Shown here in pieces: positions 7,610-17,750 of a stretch of 64,000 nucleotides of DNA (positions are counted from its first letter, which is position 1; the number at the start of each line of letters is the position of its first letter). The position numbers and the translations under genes are program-made. This stretch comes from JAMXLO01 sp963794185 (lineage in GTDB: Bacteria; Pseudomonadota; Alphaproteobacteria; Acetobacterales; Acetobacteraceae): contig CAWCDM010000137.1 in assembly GCA_963794185.1 (NCBI GenBank), positions 7,659 through 71,658 of the forward strand, read 5' to 3'. The notes below the pieces were generated by a model. That model was not told where the DNA came from and did no database searches. It was given only the letters and a program-made list of their open reading frames with translations.

Positions 7610-9769
7610 ATGACGACCAACAGAGACTGGAGGTACGGTATTGCGGCGGCCGCCTTGACCGCGTTCGCGGCGGCCATGCCCGGCCGGGTTGTTGCGCAAC
7701 AGACCACCGCGCAGGCGATCCAGATCGGCGATAGCGACCTCGCTGGCGTGGTTACCGGCGCAAACGGACCGGAAGCCGGTGCCTGGGTTATCGCCGAGAC
7801 AGAGGATCTTCCGACCAAATTCACGAGGATCGTCGTCACCGACGACAGCGGGCGTTACCTGATACCCAATTTGCCCAAGGCAAAATACGATGTTTGGGTT
7901 CGCGGCTATGGTCTCGTCGATTCGCCGAAGGTGCAGGCTGAACCAGGCAAGAATCTTGCCCTGAAGGCCACACCGGCGCCGAGCCCGGCCGCGGCCGCGG
8001 AATACTATCCGGCGGTCTATTGGTATTCGCTGCTCGAAATCCCGGACAAGAGCCTGTTCCCGGGCACTGGCGCCAACGGGATGTCGGTCGCGCTGAAGAG
8101 CCAGGAGCAATGGCTCGACATCGTCAAGACCGACGGTTGCTTCACCTGCCACCAGCTTGGCGACAAGGCAACACGCACACTGTCGCCGAACCTCGGCAAG
8201 TTCGAATCCTCGGCCGATGCGTGGGAGCGGCGCATCCAGTCGGGCCAGGCCGGCACCAATATGACCACGAATATCGGCCGGCTCGACACGCAGCGCGCGT
8301 TGAAGCTGTTCGGCGAATGGACCGATCGCGTCGCTGCCGGCGAGCTGCCCACGGCCCAGCCGCAGCGGCCGCAGGGCGTCGAGCGCAACGTCGTCATCAC
8401 CTTGTGGGACTGGGCGGCGTCGAAGGCGTATCTGCATGACGAGATCTCGACCGATCGGCGCAATCCGACCGTCAATGCCCACGGCCTGATCTACGGGTCT
8501 CCCGAACTCAGCACCGACTTCGTGCCGATCGTCGATCCGGCGAAGAACGCGAAGAGCGAGGTCAAACTGCCGGTCCTCGATCCCAAAACCCCAAATACTG
8601 CCGATGATCCGATCCCGGCGCCCTCGCCCTATTGGGGCACCGAGGCCATCTGGAACGGCCAGGCCAATATTCACAACCCGATGTTCGATGCCAAAGGCCG
8701 GGTCTGGTTCACCGCCAGGATCCGCCCCTTGGACGATCCGGCGTTCTGCAAGGCCGGATCGGACCAGCCCTCGGCCAAAGTGTTCCCGCTGCAGAGATCA
8801 GGGCGGCAGGCGGCGATGTATGATCCCAAATCCGGAAAATTCTCGCTGATCGACCTATGCTTCTCGACCCATCATCTGCAGTTCGCCCGTGATGCCAACG
8901 ACACGCTGTGGTTCAGCAGCGGCGGCGCCAGCGACGTGCTCGGCTGGCTGAACACAAGGGTGTTCGACGCGACCGGCGACGCACAGAAGTCGCAGGGCTG
9001 GACCGCCTTCGTCCTCGACACCAACGGCAACGGCAAACGCGACGACTATGTCGAGCCCGGCCAGCCGGTCGATCCGACCAAGGACAAGCGTATCGTGGCC
9101 GGCCTGTACGGCATCGCCCCCAGCCCGGTCGACGGGTCAATCTGGGGATCGGTGCTGGGCTATCCCGGGTCGATCGTGCGGGTGAATCCGGGATCGAATC
9201 CGCCGGCGACCGCATTGACCGAGATCTATGAACCCCCGCCCGGCGGGTATTCCCCGCGCGGCATGGACATCGACAGCAACGGCGTCGTCTGGGCCTCGCT
9301 CGCGAGCGGGCATCTCGCGAGCTTCGACCGAAGCAAATGCAAGGGACCGCTAAACGGACCGACCGCGACCGGCAAGCATTGCCCCGAAGGCTGGACGCTC
9401 TACGCGTATCCGGGCCCGCAGTTCAAAGGCGTGACCGATGGGGGGAGCGCCGAGGCCAGCTACTACACCTGGGTCGATCAGTTCAACACGTTCGGCCTTG
9501 GCGCCAATGTCCCGATCTCCACCGGCAACGGCAACGATGCGCTGCTGGCGCTGGTCGGGGGAAAATTCGTCGTGCTGCGCGTCCCCTACCCGATGGGGTT
9601 CTACGCCAAGGGCATGGACGGGCGCATCGACGATCCGAATGGCGGGTGGAAGGAGCGTGGTCTGTGGTCGACGTTCGGCACGCGAACGCCGTTCCATGCC
9701 GAGGGCGGCAAGGGCACGACAAGCAAGGTGGTTTATTTTCAGCTACGTCTTGATCCGCTTGCGCGATGA
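7610..9769 (+). CDS. Secreted carboxypeptidase-regulatory-like/beta-propeller protein with CxxCH haem motif
   Basis: The 719-residue protein starts with a signal peptide (about 1-32, ending VVAQ). Residues 42-120 form a CarboxypepD_reg/Cna-B-like beta domain (LAGVVTGANGPEAGAWV to YDVWVRGYGLVD). A single CFTCH near residue 178 is a c-type haem attachment motif. The rest has repeated short strands of SMP-30/Vgb-like propeller type (FDAKGRVWFTAR, YGIAPSPVDGSIWGSV, MDIDSNGVVWASL). It should be periplasmic and may bind one haem; an electron-transfer or lyase role is only inference. Such proteins are common in alphaproteobacteria but uncharacterised. A strong RBS precedes ATG 7610. Confidence 0.75.
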   Translation: MTTNRDWRYGIAAAALTAFAAAMPGRVVAQQTTAQAIQIGDSDLAGVVTGANGPEAGAWVIAETEDLPTKFTRIVVTDDSGRYLIPNLPKAKYDVWVRGYGLVDSPKVQAEPGKNLALKATPAPSPAAAAEYYPAVYWYSLLEIPDKSLFPGTGANGMSVALKSQEQWLDIVKTDGCFTCHQLGDKATRTLSPNLGKFESSADAWERRIQSGQAGTNMTTNIGRLDTQRALKLFGEWTDRVAAGELPTAQPQRPQGVERNVVITLWDWAASKAYLHDEISTDRRNPTVNAHGLIYGSPELSTDFVPIVDPAKNAKSEVKLPVLDPKTPNTADDPIPAPSPYWGTEAIWNGQANIHNPMFDAKGRVWFTARIRPLDDPAFCKAGSDQPSAKVFPLQRSGRQAAMYDPKSGKFSLIDLCFSTHHLQFARDANDTLWFSSGGASDVLGWLNTRVFDATGDAQKSQGWTAFVLDTNGNGKRDDYVEPGQPVDPTKDKRIVAGLYGIAPSPVDGSIWGSVLGYPGSIVRVNPGSNPPATALTEIYEPPPGGYSPRGMDIDSNGVVWASLASGHLASFDRSKCKGPLNGPTATGKHCPEGWTLYAYPGPQFKGVTDGGSAEASYYTWVDQFNTFGLGANVPISTGNGNDALLALVGGKFVVLRVPYPMGFYAKGMDGRIDDPNGGWKERGLWSTFGTRTPFHAEGGKGTTSKVVYFQLRLDPLAR

Positions 9770-9797
9770 CCGCGACTCCTGACTGAGGTATCGAGAT

Positions 9798-9825
9798 GGG
9801 ACTGCCGCGAAATAGTGGCAGTCCC
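9798..9825 (+). terminator. Hairpin downstream of propeller gene
   Basis: GGGACTGCC and GGCAGTCCC form a perfect 9-bp stem with a 10-base loop, 29 bases after the stop codon. There is no T-run, so it is a weak intrinsic terminator or an mRNA-stabilising hairpin. Confidence 0.5.
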
Positions 9826-10308
9826 GTCAGTCGGGTATGCTGGCATGGTGAACTGGTTAATGTCCGGCAATGGGCAAGCTGGCGAGCAGCGACAATCTGT
9901 CCGATGGCCGGCGCTGTGACCGCGAAGTCGTCGTCCTGTGGATGCGCTCGCAACTTTGGTTCGAAGTTCGAGCCTTCGAAACCTGGTAGAGATGATGGCG
10001 AAGCGCAGCTTAGGGCTCGCCGCGAATTAATCGAATCAGGTGTCGCGGGACACTGCCCCTTGTCGTCATCCCCGCGAAAGCGGGGACCTAGGCGGCAACT
10101 GGGTCCCCGCCTTCGCGGGGATGACGACAAGAGCGAAGGGCCGGCTGCAATTGACGCAGTTAATTCGCGGCGACCCATTATCGGTGGCGCATAAGGATTC
10201 ACGCGAAAGCGGGGGCGCCATCCCATGCAAAGATCGTCGGTGCTCGAACCGGGCCATTGGACGCCGCGCCGGTACTCCGCACAGGGATTTTGACGCATCG
10301 AACCAACT
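9826..10308. other. Intergenic stretch with nested inverted repeats
   Basis: No gene is seen. The stretch holds the palindrome at 10059-10131, itself framed by outer arms CGCCGCGAATTAA (about 10019) and TTAATTCGCGGCG (about 10160), plus a lone fragment CGCGAAAGCGGGGGCG near 10203. The frame from 9796 has no homology features. Confidence 0.5.
10059..10131. repeat. Dispersed palindrome family 1 (CCCCGCGAAAGCGGGG type)
   Basis: Two arms beginning CTTGTCGTCATCCCCGCG and ending in its near-complement around a short centre. Related copies in this window lie at 49073-49108, 60849-60905 and 62598-62692. This repeat type is scattered between genes in many proteobacteria. Confidence 0.8.
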
Positions 10309-11125
10309 ATGCACAATGACGCCGCTACATTCCTCCCTGAGGTAGGCGTGGGGCTTGTTCCGTCACCTACCGTGCTGAGCGTCGACGAGATGGGTCGTAT
10401 CGCTCCGCCGATCTTCACCTCGGTCGGCCGCGGCGGCGCGAACGTTGCGGGCGACGTGTTCGTCATCCAATCGTTGCTGAACGACAGGCTTCCCAAGCCG
10501 CACTCGCCGGTCGCGGTCACAGGAGTCCCCGACATCGGCACCACTCTGGCGATCGAGGCATACCAGGCCGTGGTGATGCAGATGACCCCGCCATCCGGAC
10601 GCGTCGATCCGGGAAGCCCCACCTACTATTCCCTGGCGGCCCGTCCACTGGTCGATAACCTGGCGCCACCCTCGGTCGGGCGGTTCGGCGAGATACCGCG
10701 CGACGTGATCGATGCCGCCATCGCATCGCGCCAGCGGTGGTCCGTGCCCGCGTCGGTCACGGTCGCTCAGTGGGCCGTCGAAAGTGCCTGGGGCGGCGCC
10801 ATGCCGCCTGGCAGCAACAACCCGTTCGGCATAAAGGCGACCGGCACCCAGCCAGCCGTGGTCAGCCCGACTCGAGAGGTGATCAACGGGGAAAACATCA
10901 CGCAGCCAGCGCAGATTCCGGGTATTCGAGTCTCTATCGCAAGCATTTGATGAACATGGTCGCCTGCTCGCCACCGCCGCCGTTTACAAGGATGCGATGA
11001 AGCAGGCGAACAACCCCGAGGCGTTCGCCGATGCGTTGACCGGGACATACGCGACGGACCCTAACTATGGCTTTACGCTGAAATGGGTGATGCAGAACTA
11101 CGGCCTGAACAAATACGATCGATAG
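10309..11125 (+). pseudogene. Peptidoglycan-binding plus glucosaminidase (FlgJ-like) protein, frameshifted
   Basis: Residues about 35-105 (VGRGGANVAGDVFVIQSLLN to GRVDPGSPTYYSL) resemble a peptidoglycan-binding domain. From about residue 125, PASVTVAQWAVESAWGG with the likely catalytic Glu and SNNPFGIK are typical of the glucosaminidase (GH73) fold, which cleaves peptidoglycan glycan strands. The first frame stops at 10950, but homology continues from about 10912 in the next frame (RVFESLSQAFDEHGRLL to MQNYGLNKYDR) to TAG 11123-11125, so one base is extra near 10910. It lies 55 bases before tssL, suggesting a T6SS-linked effector or cell-wall-remodelling enzyme. No signal peptide is seen. Confidence 0.75.
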
Positions 11126-11180
11126 CGACCGGCTTGCATCACCGCAGAACCCCGCGCCGGTCATGGGGAGGGAAGGGGCA

Positions 11181-12523
11181 GTGAGCGACAACCCGTTCTC
11201 GGAGCCCGACGACGACCGGACGGTGATCCGTCCCACACCGGGCGGACGTCGCACACTGCCACCGTCGCCTGTAGCGGCCCCAACCCGCGCGCCGCCGGAG
11301 CCGGTTCCTCGCCCGGAGGCGAGCACGACGCCGGCGATCAGCGTTTCGCCGTTGAGTGCCGCGGCAGCGCCGCTGCTGCAACTGCTCGTCCGCCTGCGCA
11401 GCACGCGTCAGCAGGTGGATCCGAAGGAACTCCACGCACGCGCCACACGCGAGCTGCGCGACTTCGAACGACGGGCACGCGATGCTCGGCATCGCGATGG
11501 AGCTGTTGCGTCCGGCGCATTACGCACTGTGTGCCAGCATCGATGATATCGTGCTCAACACGCCGTGGGGTGCCACCGGCTTCTGGGCGTCGCAGTCGTT
11601 GGTGGCGACGTTCCACCATGGCGTTCGCGGCGCCGATGCGTTCTTCGATCAGCTCTGGCAGATGCAAAGGGATCCCGACAGGTTCCTGCCGGCAATCGAG
11701 CTGATGTATCTGTGCCTGTCGCTCGGCTTCATGGGGCGCTACCGGCAATCCCAGGGCGATGCCGGCGCGTTCGACAGGCTGCGTGCCGAGACGCACGCCA
11801 TCATCGCGGTCCAGCGACAGCCCGCCCAGCGGGAGTTGTCGCGGCGCTGGCAGGGGATTTCCGCGCCCTATCGGTCTTCCCGGGGCAGGTTGCCGGTCTG
11901 GGTCGTCACCGCCGCCGCGGTGGCGACATGCGGCGCGCTGTTCTTCTGGGTTTCGACCGGCCTGAATGCCGAGTCCGACATCGTGCATGCGGAGGTGCTC
12001 GCTGCGCCACCCTCGCGCATGCCGCAGGTCACGCGTGCCGCGATTGTCCAGCCGCTGCCACCGCCGCCTGCTCCGGCCGGGACCGAGCATTGTCGACAAG
12101 CTTCGCAGCATACTGAAACCGGAAATCGACAGGGGTCTTGTCAGCGTGCTGGGAACCGAGGCAACGCCGATCGTGCGCATCGCCAGTCGTGCGATGTTCG
12201 CATCCGGCAGCGCGGTCGTGCAGCCAGGCGCGGTGCCTCTGCTGGAGCGGATCGCTGCGGCGCTGAACGACGAGACGGGATCGCTGACGGTGCTCGCCTA
12301 TACCGACAACCAGCCGATCCGCACGGTGCAGTTCCCGTCCAACTTCCAGCTTTCCGCCGCTCGCGCGCAGGCGGTGCGCGAAGTCATCGTGCGCAACGTC
12401 GGCGACGCGATGCGCGTGACAGCGGAAGGCCGCGCCGATGCCGACCCCATCGACGCCAATACGACAGCCGAAGGACGGGAACTGAACCGACGGATCGAGA
12501 TCGTGTTGCACCGCCAGGGCTAG
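11181..12523 (+). pseudogene. tssL: TssL (DotU/IcmH) with C-terminal OmpA domain, two frameshifts
   Basis: GTG 11181 after GGAAGGGGCA starts SDNPFSEPDDDRTVIRP, the usual TssL opening. The DotU region follows (YALCASIDDIVLNTPWG, FFDQLWQMQRDP, LCLSLGFMGRYR), then one membrane anchor near WVVTAAAVATCGALFFWV. The periplasmic OmpA-like domain (FASGSAVVQPGA, LTVLAYTDNQP, ELNRRIEIVL) binds peptidoglycan. TssL is an inner-membrane part of the T6SS trans-envelope complex with TssM. The three segments lie in three frames, with single-base shifts near 11480 and 12080. If the shifts are sequencing errors the protein would be complete, about 445 residues. Confidence 0.85.
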
Positions 12524-12529
12524 ACGGCA

Positions 12530-15500
12530 GTGACGCCCGCACTCGAGGTCCTGATGTCGCGCTGGTTCATCAGCTTCGTTGGAACGGCCTTGTTCGCCGG
12601 CCTGGTGTGGTTCTTCGCGCCGCTGCTGCCGCAGTTCGAAGACCGGGCCATGCGGCTCGTGGTCATTCTGCTGATGCTGCTGATCTGGGGCGGCGCCAAT
12701 CTTCTGTTGGACGTGGTGCGCCGGCGACGCGATGCGGCATTGGCGAGCGGTGTCGCGGCAAGCGGCGTCACTGAAGCGAGCGAGGAAGCGGACGCACTGC
12801 GGGACCGGCTGACGACGGCCCTGGACCTGCTGAAGAAGACGCTGCGCAGCCGCGGTTACCTCTATGAACAGCCATGGTATGCCATCATCGGGCCGCCTGG
12901 TGCAGGCAAGACGACGGCGCTGCTGAATTCCGGGTTGCGATTCCCGTTGGCAGAGCAGATGGGGCAGGGTGCGGTTGCGGGCGTGGGCGGCACGCGGCTC
13001 TGCGACTGGTGGTTTACCGAGGACGCCGTGCTGATCGACACGGCGGGACGCTACACCACGCAGGATTCAAATGCGGCGGTCGACCGCGCCGGATGGGATG
13101 CGTTCCTGGACCTGCTGAAGCAGACCAGGCCGCGTCAGCCGCTGAACGGCCTCATCATCGCGTTTCCGCTCAGCGACATCGCACAGGCGCCCGCGGCCGA
13201 ACGCCAGGCGCATGCAGCGGCGATCCGCCGCCGCATCAAGGAACTGGAGACCCGTCTCGGTGTCCACATGCCGGTCTACGTCCTGTTCACCAAGGCGGAT
13301 CTGATCGCCGGATTCAGCGAGTTCTTCGACGATCTCGATCGCGAACGTCGCGCGCAGGTTTGGGGCACGACGTTCGAGCCAGCAGCCGATGAGAACGGCC
13401 CTTTTGCGTCGTTCGCCGGAGAACTCCGCGCGTTGGTGGAACGGCTGAACACGCGGCTGTTCGACCGGATGCAGGCCGAGCTGAACCCGGACAGGCGTGC
13501 GCGCATTGCGATGTTTCCTGGCCAGATCGCGAGCCTCGAACAGCCGCTGATGGAATTCCTGCAGGCCGCGTTCGGTGGCACGCGATCCGACCCGGCGCCG
13601 CTGCTGCGCGGAATCTACATGGCATCGGGGACGCAGGAGGGAACGCCGATCGATCGGCTCACCGGAGCCATGGCACGCGCATTCGGGTTGGATCAGACCA
13701 GGGCACCGAGTCTGCAGCCTCGGCAGGGACGCAGCTATTTTCTGGAACGGCTTTTGAAGGAGGTGATCTTCGGCGAGGCCATGCTGGTCTCGCACGGGCC
13801 GGCCGCCGCGCGACGTCGTTTCGCGGTACGTGCGGCCGGATTTGCTGCCGCGGTGCTGTTGGTGCTGGCAATGGCCGGTCTGCTCTGGCAGATCCGCGTG
13901 GCCGGTCAGCGAGAGATCGACAGCGTGAAGTTCGCGCTCGCCGGCTACGAACAGACCGCGCAGACGCTGCCGCTGGATCCGGTTGCCGATGACGATCTGC
14001 TGCGGCTGGCGCCGCTGCTGGACCAGGCACGTGCCCTGCCGCACGGCGCGGGTGCCGGCACGGAGGAGCGATGGCCGTGGCTGATGCTCGGGCTGTCGCA
14101 GCACGACAAGCTCGCCGCCTCCGTGCGTGCCCTGTACCGCCATGCGCTCGAATGGGCCCTCCTGCCTCGGCTGATATGGCGACTGGAAGCGCAGCTTCGT
14201 GGCAACCTGGGCCGACCTGATTTTCTCTACGAGGCAACGCGCATCTATCTCATGCTGGGCAATGCGGGCCCGCTCGACGCTTCGCTCGTGCATGAGTGGA
14301 TGAAGCTGGACTGGCAGTCGGCGTATCCCGGAGTCGGATATGCAACATTGCGCGACTTGCTGCTGCAACATCTCGATGCACTGCTCGCGGAGCCATTGCC
14401 ACAGGTGCAACTCGATGGGGAACTGGTGGCGCAGGCGCGCGGCAGATTTGCATCGGTGCCGATGGCGCAGCGCGTTTACTCGCGTATCCGGCCGTCCGCG
14501 GCGGCACAGCGCATCCCCCCCTGGCGGCCAGCCGACGCACTCGGGCCGGCGGGCGTGGGACTGTTTGTCCGTGCTTCGGGCAAGCGGCTCAGCGATGGCA
14601 TCCCAGGCTTCTTCACGATCGACGGATTTCACAAAGTGCTGCTGCCTTCCTTCAGCGTCGCCGCGAAGAGCGTGATCGCGGAGAGCTGGGTTCTGGGTGA
14701 GCGCATCGAGTTCGATCCGAATGGTCCGCAGATGCGCGCACTGGAGCGGGACGTCATCGCGTTGTACGAGGCCGACTACGCTCCGGCCTGGGATCTGATG
14801 TTGGCCGACCTGAATGTCGTACAGCTCCGAAGTTTATCGCAGGCTGCGCAGGATCTCTACATTCTGGCATCGCCGCAATCGCCCATGCGTGGCTTGCTCG
14901 CTTCCATCGCCCATCAGTTGACCCTGTCCGTTCCGCCGACGCCGTCAGCCGGTACGCCGACGGCGGCAAATGCCGGTAGCGCGGATCCGCAGCTTCAGCA
15001 GATGCTTGGAACTCCCCAGCGCACCGCTTCGTCAGATCCGATGCTGCCTGGCCACGAGATCGACGAACGCTACAAGGCGCTGCGCGATCTGATCGGCGAT
15101 GGTCCGGGAGCACCGATCGATCAGGTGCTGCGATCGGTCGGGGACATGCAGCAATATCTCGCGAAGATGGCCGCGACTCTTGTCACCAGTGGAACGTCGC
15201 CTGCGGCTCCCGGCGGCTTCGATCCTGCGCTTGCCTTGCGGGCGGAAGCGGTGCGACAACCGCAGCCGCTCGCGCGCTGGCTAAGTGAAATCGCGGCTAG
15301 CGGAAGTGCGCTGCGCAGCGGCAATCCGCGTCAGCAGCTGGCGACCATTTTCAATGCCAGCGGCGGCCCGGCGGAACTCTGCCCGATGGTGGTCAATGGA
15401 CATTATCCATTCGTGCCAGGTGCCGCCGACGATGCCTCGATCGCGGACTTCACACGGCTGTTCGCGCCCGGAGGTTTGTTCGATGGCTTTGTGAACACGC

Positions 15501-16051
15501 TGCTGCGCCCCTATGTCGATATGTCCGGCAAGACATGGCGCGCGCAATCCGCTGACGCAGCATCGGCGCCGGTATCGGCCGCTGACCTTGCGCAGTTTCA
15601 ACGCGCCGCGGTCATCCGCGACGTGTTCTTCGCCGATGGCGGCACAACGCCATCCGTTCGTCTCGATATCACGCCTTTGAGCGCGGATGCAGCGACCAGA
15701 CAGGTGCTGCTCGACCTTGACGGCGTCGCCATCGTCTTTTCCCGCGGTGCCCCACGCTCCACCCAGGTGACGTGGCCGAGTCCCAACCCGCAGCAGACTG
15801 CGCGTTTGGTATTCGATCCGCCGCCCGCCGGCCGTGCGGGGGTCGTGCAGGACAGCGGACCTTGGTCGATGTTTCGCCTGTTCGGCCGGGGGCGAATGCA
15901 GCAGCAGGCTGCGGCACCCGAGCGATATAACCTTACATTCCAGTCAGGCGATCGTCAGGCCGGGTTCGAAATTCGGGTCCAGTCCCCGGCCAATCCATTT
16001 GCGCCTGCCTTGCTGCAGGATTTCCGTTGTCCAAACGTCCGGACCAACTGA
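12530..16051 (+). CDS. tssM: Type VI secretion protein TssM (IcmF)
   Basis: The 1173-residue product, of normal length, starts at GTG 12530, six bases after tssL (ATG 12554 is possible). Two membrane segments lie at about 11-30 and 40-60. A P-loop GPPGAGKTT at 121-129 and downstream VLIDTAGRYTTQD mark the cytosolic GTPase-like domain. A third membrane segment is at about 437-456 (AAVLLVLAMAGLLWQI), and the long periplasmic part ends in the IcmF C-terminal domain. TssM spans the inner membrane and with TssL and TssJ links the T6SS sheath baseplate to the envelope. Unlike tssL, this long gene has no frameshift. Confidence 0.93.
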   Translation: MTPALEVLMSRWFISFVGTALFAGLVWFFAPLLPQFEDRAMRLVVILLMLLIWGGANLLLDVVRRRRDAALASGVAASGVTEASEEADALRDRLTTALDLLKKTLRSRGYLYEQPWYAIIGPPGAGKTTALLNSGLRFPLAEQMGQGAVAGVGGTRLCDWWFTEDAVLIDTAGRYTTQDSNAAVDRAGWDAFLDLLKQTRPRQPLNGLIIAFPLSDIAQAPAAERQAHAAAIRRRIKELETRLGVHMPVYVLFTKADLIAGFSEFFDDLDRERRAQVWGTTFEPAADENGPFASFAGELRALVERLNTRLFDRMQAELNPDRRARIAMFPGQIASLEQPLMEFLQAAFGGTRSDPAPLLRGIYMASGTQEGTPIDRLTGAMARAFGLDQTRAPSLQPRQGRSYFLERLLKEVIFGEAMLVSHGPAAARRRFAVRAAGFAAAVLLVLAMAGLLWQIRVAGQREIDSVKFALAGYEQTAQTLPLDPVADDDLLRLAPLLDQARALPHGAGAGTEERWPWLMLGLSQHDKLAASVRALYRHALEWALLPRLIWRLEAQLRGNLGRPDFLYEATRIYLMLGNAGPLDASLVHEWMKLDWQSAYPGVGYATLRDLLLQHLDALLAEPLPQVQLDGELVAQARGRFASVPMAQRVYSRIRPSAAAQRIPPWRPADALGPAGVGLFVRASGKRLSDGIPGFFTIDGFHKVLLPSFSVAAKSVIAESWVLGERIEFDPNGPQMRALERDVIALYEADYAPAWDLMLADLNVVQLRSLSQAAQDLYILASPQSPMRGLLASIAHQLTLSVPPTPSAGTPTAANAGSADPQLQQMLGTPQRTASSDPMLPGHEIDERYKALRDLIGDGPGAPIDQVLRSVGDMQQYLAKMAATLVTSGTSPAAPGGFDPALALRAEAVRQPQPLARWLSEIAASGSALRSGNPRQQLATIFNASGGPAELCPMVVNGHYPFVPGAADDASIADFTRLFAPGGLFDGFVNTLLRPYVDMSGKTWRAQSADAASAPVSAADLAQFQRAAVIRDVFFADGGTTPSVRLDITPLSADAATRQVLLDLDGVAIVFSRGAPRSTQVTWPSPNPQQTARLVFDPPPAGRAGVVQDSGPWSMFRLFGRGRMQQQAAAPERYNLTFQSGDRQAGFEIRVQSPANPFAPALLQDFRCPNVRTN

Positions 16052-16203
16052 CCGGGTGCATGACAAGAGTTTAATCGACATGACGGTGGTTTAATCGCTC
16101 CAGCACGGGAACGGTCATCTGCACGCCTGCATTGTGTCGATGTCGGCGGCGCCATTCGGCCTGCCGCTTCGGATACGAAGATCCGTTTCCCTCAGGAGGA
16201 ACC

Positions 16204-17733
16204 ATGACCAATTCGACCCGGCCCCCCAACGCGCCCACTCCATGGCGGCGCGTGGCGCTTGCCGCCGTGCTGCTGGGCGGCACCGCGCTGGGCGGCTTCG
16301 CCGTCGTCCAGTCCGGCGTTGCCGCCACCGACCCGACCGGCGACGCGACGCCTGGCGCACCGGTCAACCCGCCCGGCAGCGGCATGAGCCACACGCTGCC
16401 GGACTTCACCGACCTCGTGACCCAGGTGAAGCCGGCGGTGGTCTCGATCACCAGCAAGATGCAGGCCGGTCCGGCCGCGGACGAGGACGAGGACCAGCAG
16501 CAGGTGCCGCGTCAGTTCCGGCAGTTCCCGTTCGGCGGCATGGGGCCGCAGATGGGACCACAGATGCACGCAGTCGAGGCGCGCGGCTCCGGCTTCATCG
16601 TCGATGCCAATGGGACGATCGTCACCAACAACCATGTGGTGAAGAACGCGAAGACCGTAGCGGTCACGCTGGACGATGGCACCGTGGTTCCGGCGAAGGT
16701 GATCGGTCACGATTCGCGCACCGACATCGCAGTGCTGAAGATCGATGCGCACCGCCAGCTCCCCTATATTCAGCTCGGCAACTCGGCGAGCGTGAAGCCT
16801 GGCCAGTGGGTCGTGGCGATGGGCAATCCGTTCGGCCTCGGCGGCACGGTCACTGCCGGCATCGTGTCGGCCAGCGGTCGCGACATCGGCGCCGGTCCCT
16901 ACGACCATTTCATCCAGATCGACGCGCCGATCAACCAGGGCAACTCCGGTGGTCCGCTGTTTACCCAGGACGGCAAGGTCATCGGCATGAACACGGCGAT
17001 CCTGTCGCCGTCAGGCGGCTCGATCGGCATCGGCTTCGCCATTCCGTCCGACATGATCAGGACGGTGGTGGCGCAGCTCGAAAAGACCGGGCATGTCACG
17101 CGCGGCTATATCGGCGTCGAGGCGCAGCAGGTCAGCGACGCGATGGCGAAGGCCATGCATCTGTCGCAGAATTCCGGCGCGTTGATCGCCGGCGTTCAGA
17201 CCGACACGCCGGCCGCTCGCGCCGGGCTGGAGCCGGGCGATGTCATCACTGCGGTGAACGGCCAGGCAGTGACGAACCCGCGCGATCTCGCGCTGGATAT
17301 CGCGGCAGTGCAGCCGGACGATGAAGCCAAGCTGCAGGTGCTGCACGAAGGCGAGAGCAAGACGGTAGACGTGAAGGTTGGCCAGCTGCCGAACGAGCAG
17401 GTGGCCGGCAACGAGCACGGGCAGCAGTCGAAGGGACGGATCGGCGTTGCCTTGGCGCCTCTGTCACCGGATCTCAGCAACCAGCTCAACGTGCCGGATG
17501 GCACGCGCGGCGTGGTCGTGCGCCAGGTCGAGCCGGGTTCGCCGGCCGATCAGGCCGGGCTGGAGGCGGGCGACGTGATCGTTGGCGTCGGCGGCAAGAA
17601 GGTGGCATCGCCGTCCGAGGCGGCAAGCGCGATCCGCAGCGCGGCCAAGGACCACGCGGTCGCACTGCGCATCATCCGCAACGGCGAGGCGGCATTTGTG
17701 GCGGTGAATCTCGATCAGAGCTCGGAGGGGTAA
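16204..17733 (+). CDS. Periplasmic serine protease, HtrA/DegP family
   Basis: ATG 16204 follows CAGGAGGAACC. The 509-residue protein has an N-terminal membrane/signal segment (about 18-42), a trypsin-like domain with catalytic H144 (NNHVV), D174 (SRTDIAVLKI) and S248 (QGNSGGPLF), and two PDZ domains (about 290-385 and 405-505; GVQTDTPAARAGLEPGDVI and VRQVEPGSPADQAGLEAGD). This order is standard for DegP/MucD proteins, which degrade or refold damaged envelope proteins. A Gln/Met/Pro-rich loop (QQQVPRQFRQFPFGGMGPQM) resembles the flexible LA loop. It is 150 bases after tssM, with its own RBS, so it may be transcribed independently. Confidence 0.92.
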   Translation: MTNSTRPPNAPTPWRRVALAAVLLGGTALGGFAVVQSGVAATDPTGDATPGAPVNPPGSGMSHTLPDFTDLVTQVKPAVVSITSKMQAGPAADEDEDQQQVPRQFRQFPFGGMGPQMGPQMHAVEARGSGFIVDANGTIVTNNHVVKNAKTVAVTLDDGTVVPAKVIGHDSRTDIAVLKIDAHRQLPYIQLGNSASVKPGQWVVAMGNPFGLGGTVTAGIVSASGRDIGAGPYDHFIQIDAPINQGNSGGPLFTQDGKVIGMNTAILSPSGGSIGIGFAIPSDMIRTVVAQLEKTGHVTRGYIGVEAQQVSDAMAKAMHLSQNSGALIAGVQTDTPAARAGLEPGDVITAVNGQAVTNPRDLALDIAAVQPDDEAKLQVLHEGESKTVDVKVGQLPNEQVAGNEHGQQSKGRIGVALAPLSPDLSNQLNVPDGTRGVVVRQVEPGSPADQAGLEAGDVIVGVGGKKVASPSEAASAIRSAAKDHAVALRIIRNGEAAFVAVNLDQSSEG

Positions 17734-17750
17734 CGGAGGGAGCACGAAGT

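Noticed and set aside
5665..7839. 724-codon minus-strand ORF opposite the amidohydrolase
   Set aside because: It is the antisense of a well-supported gene in G+C-rich DNA, is rich in Arg/Ala/His and has no domain pattern.
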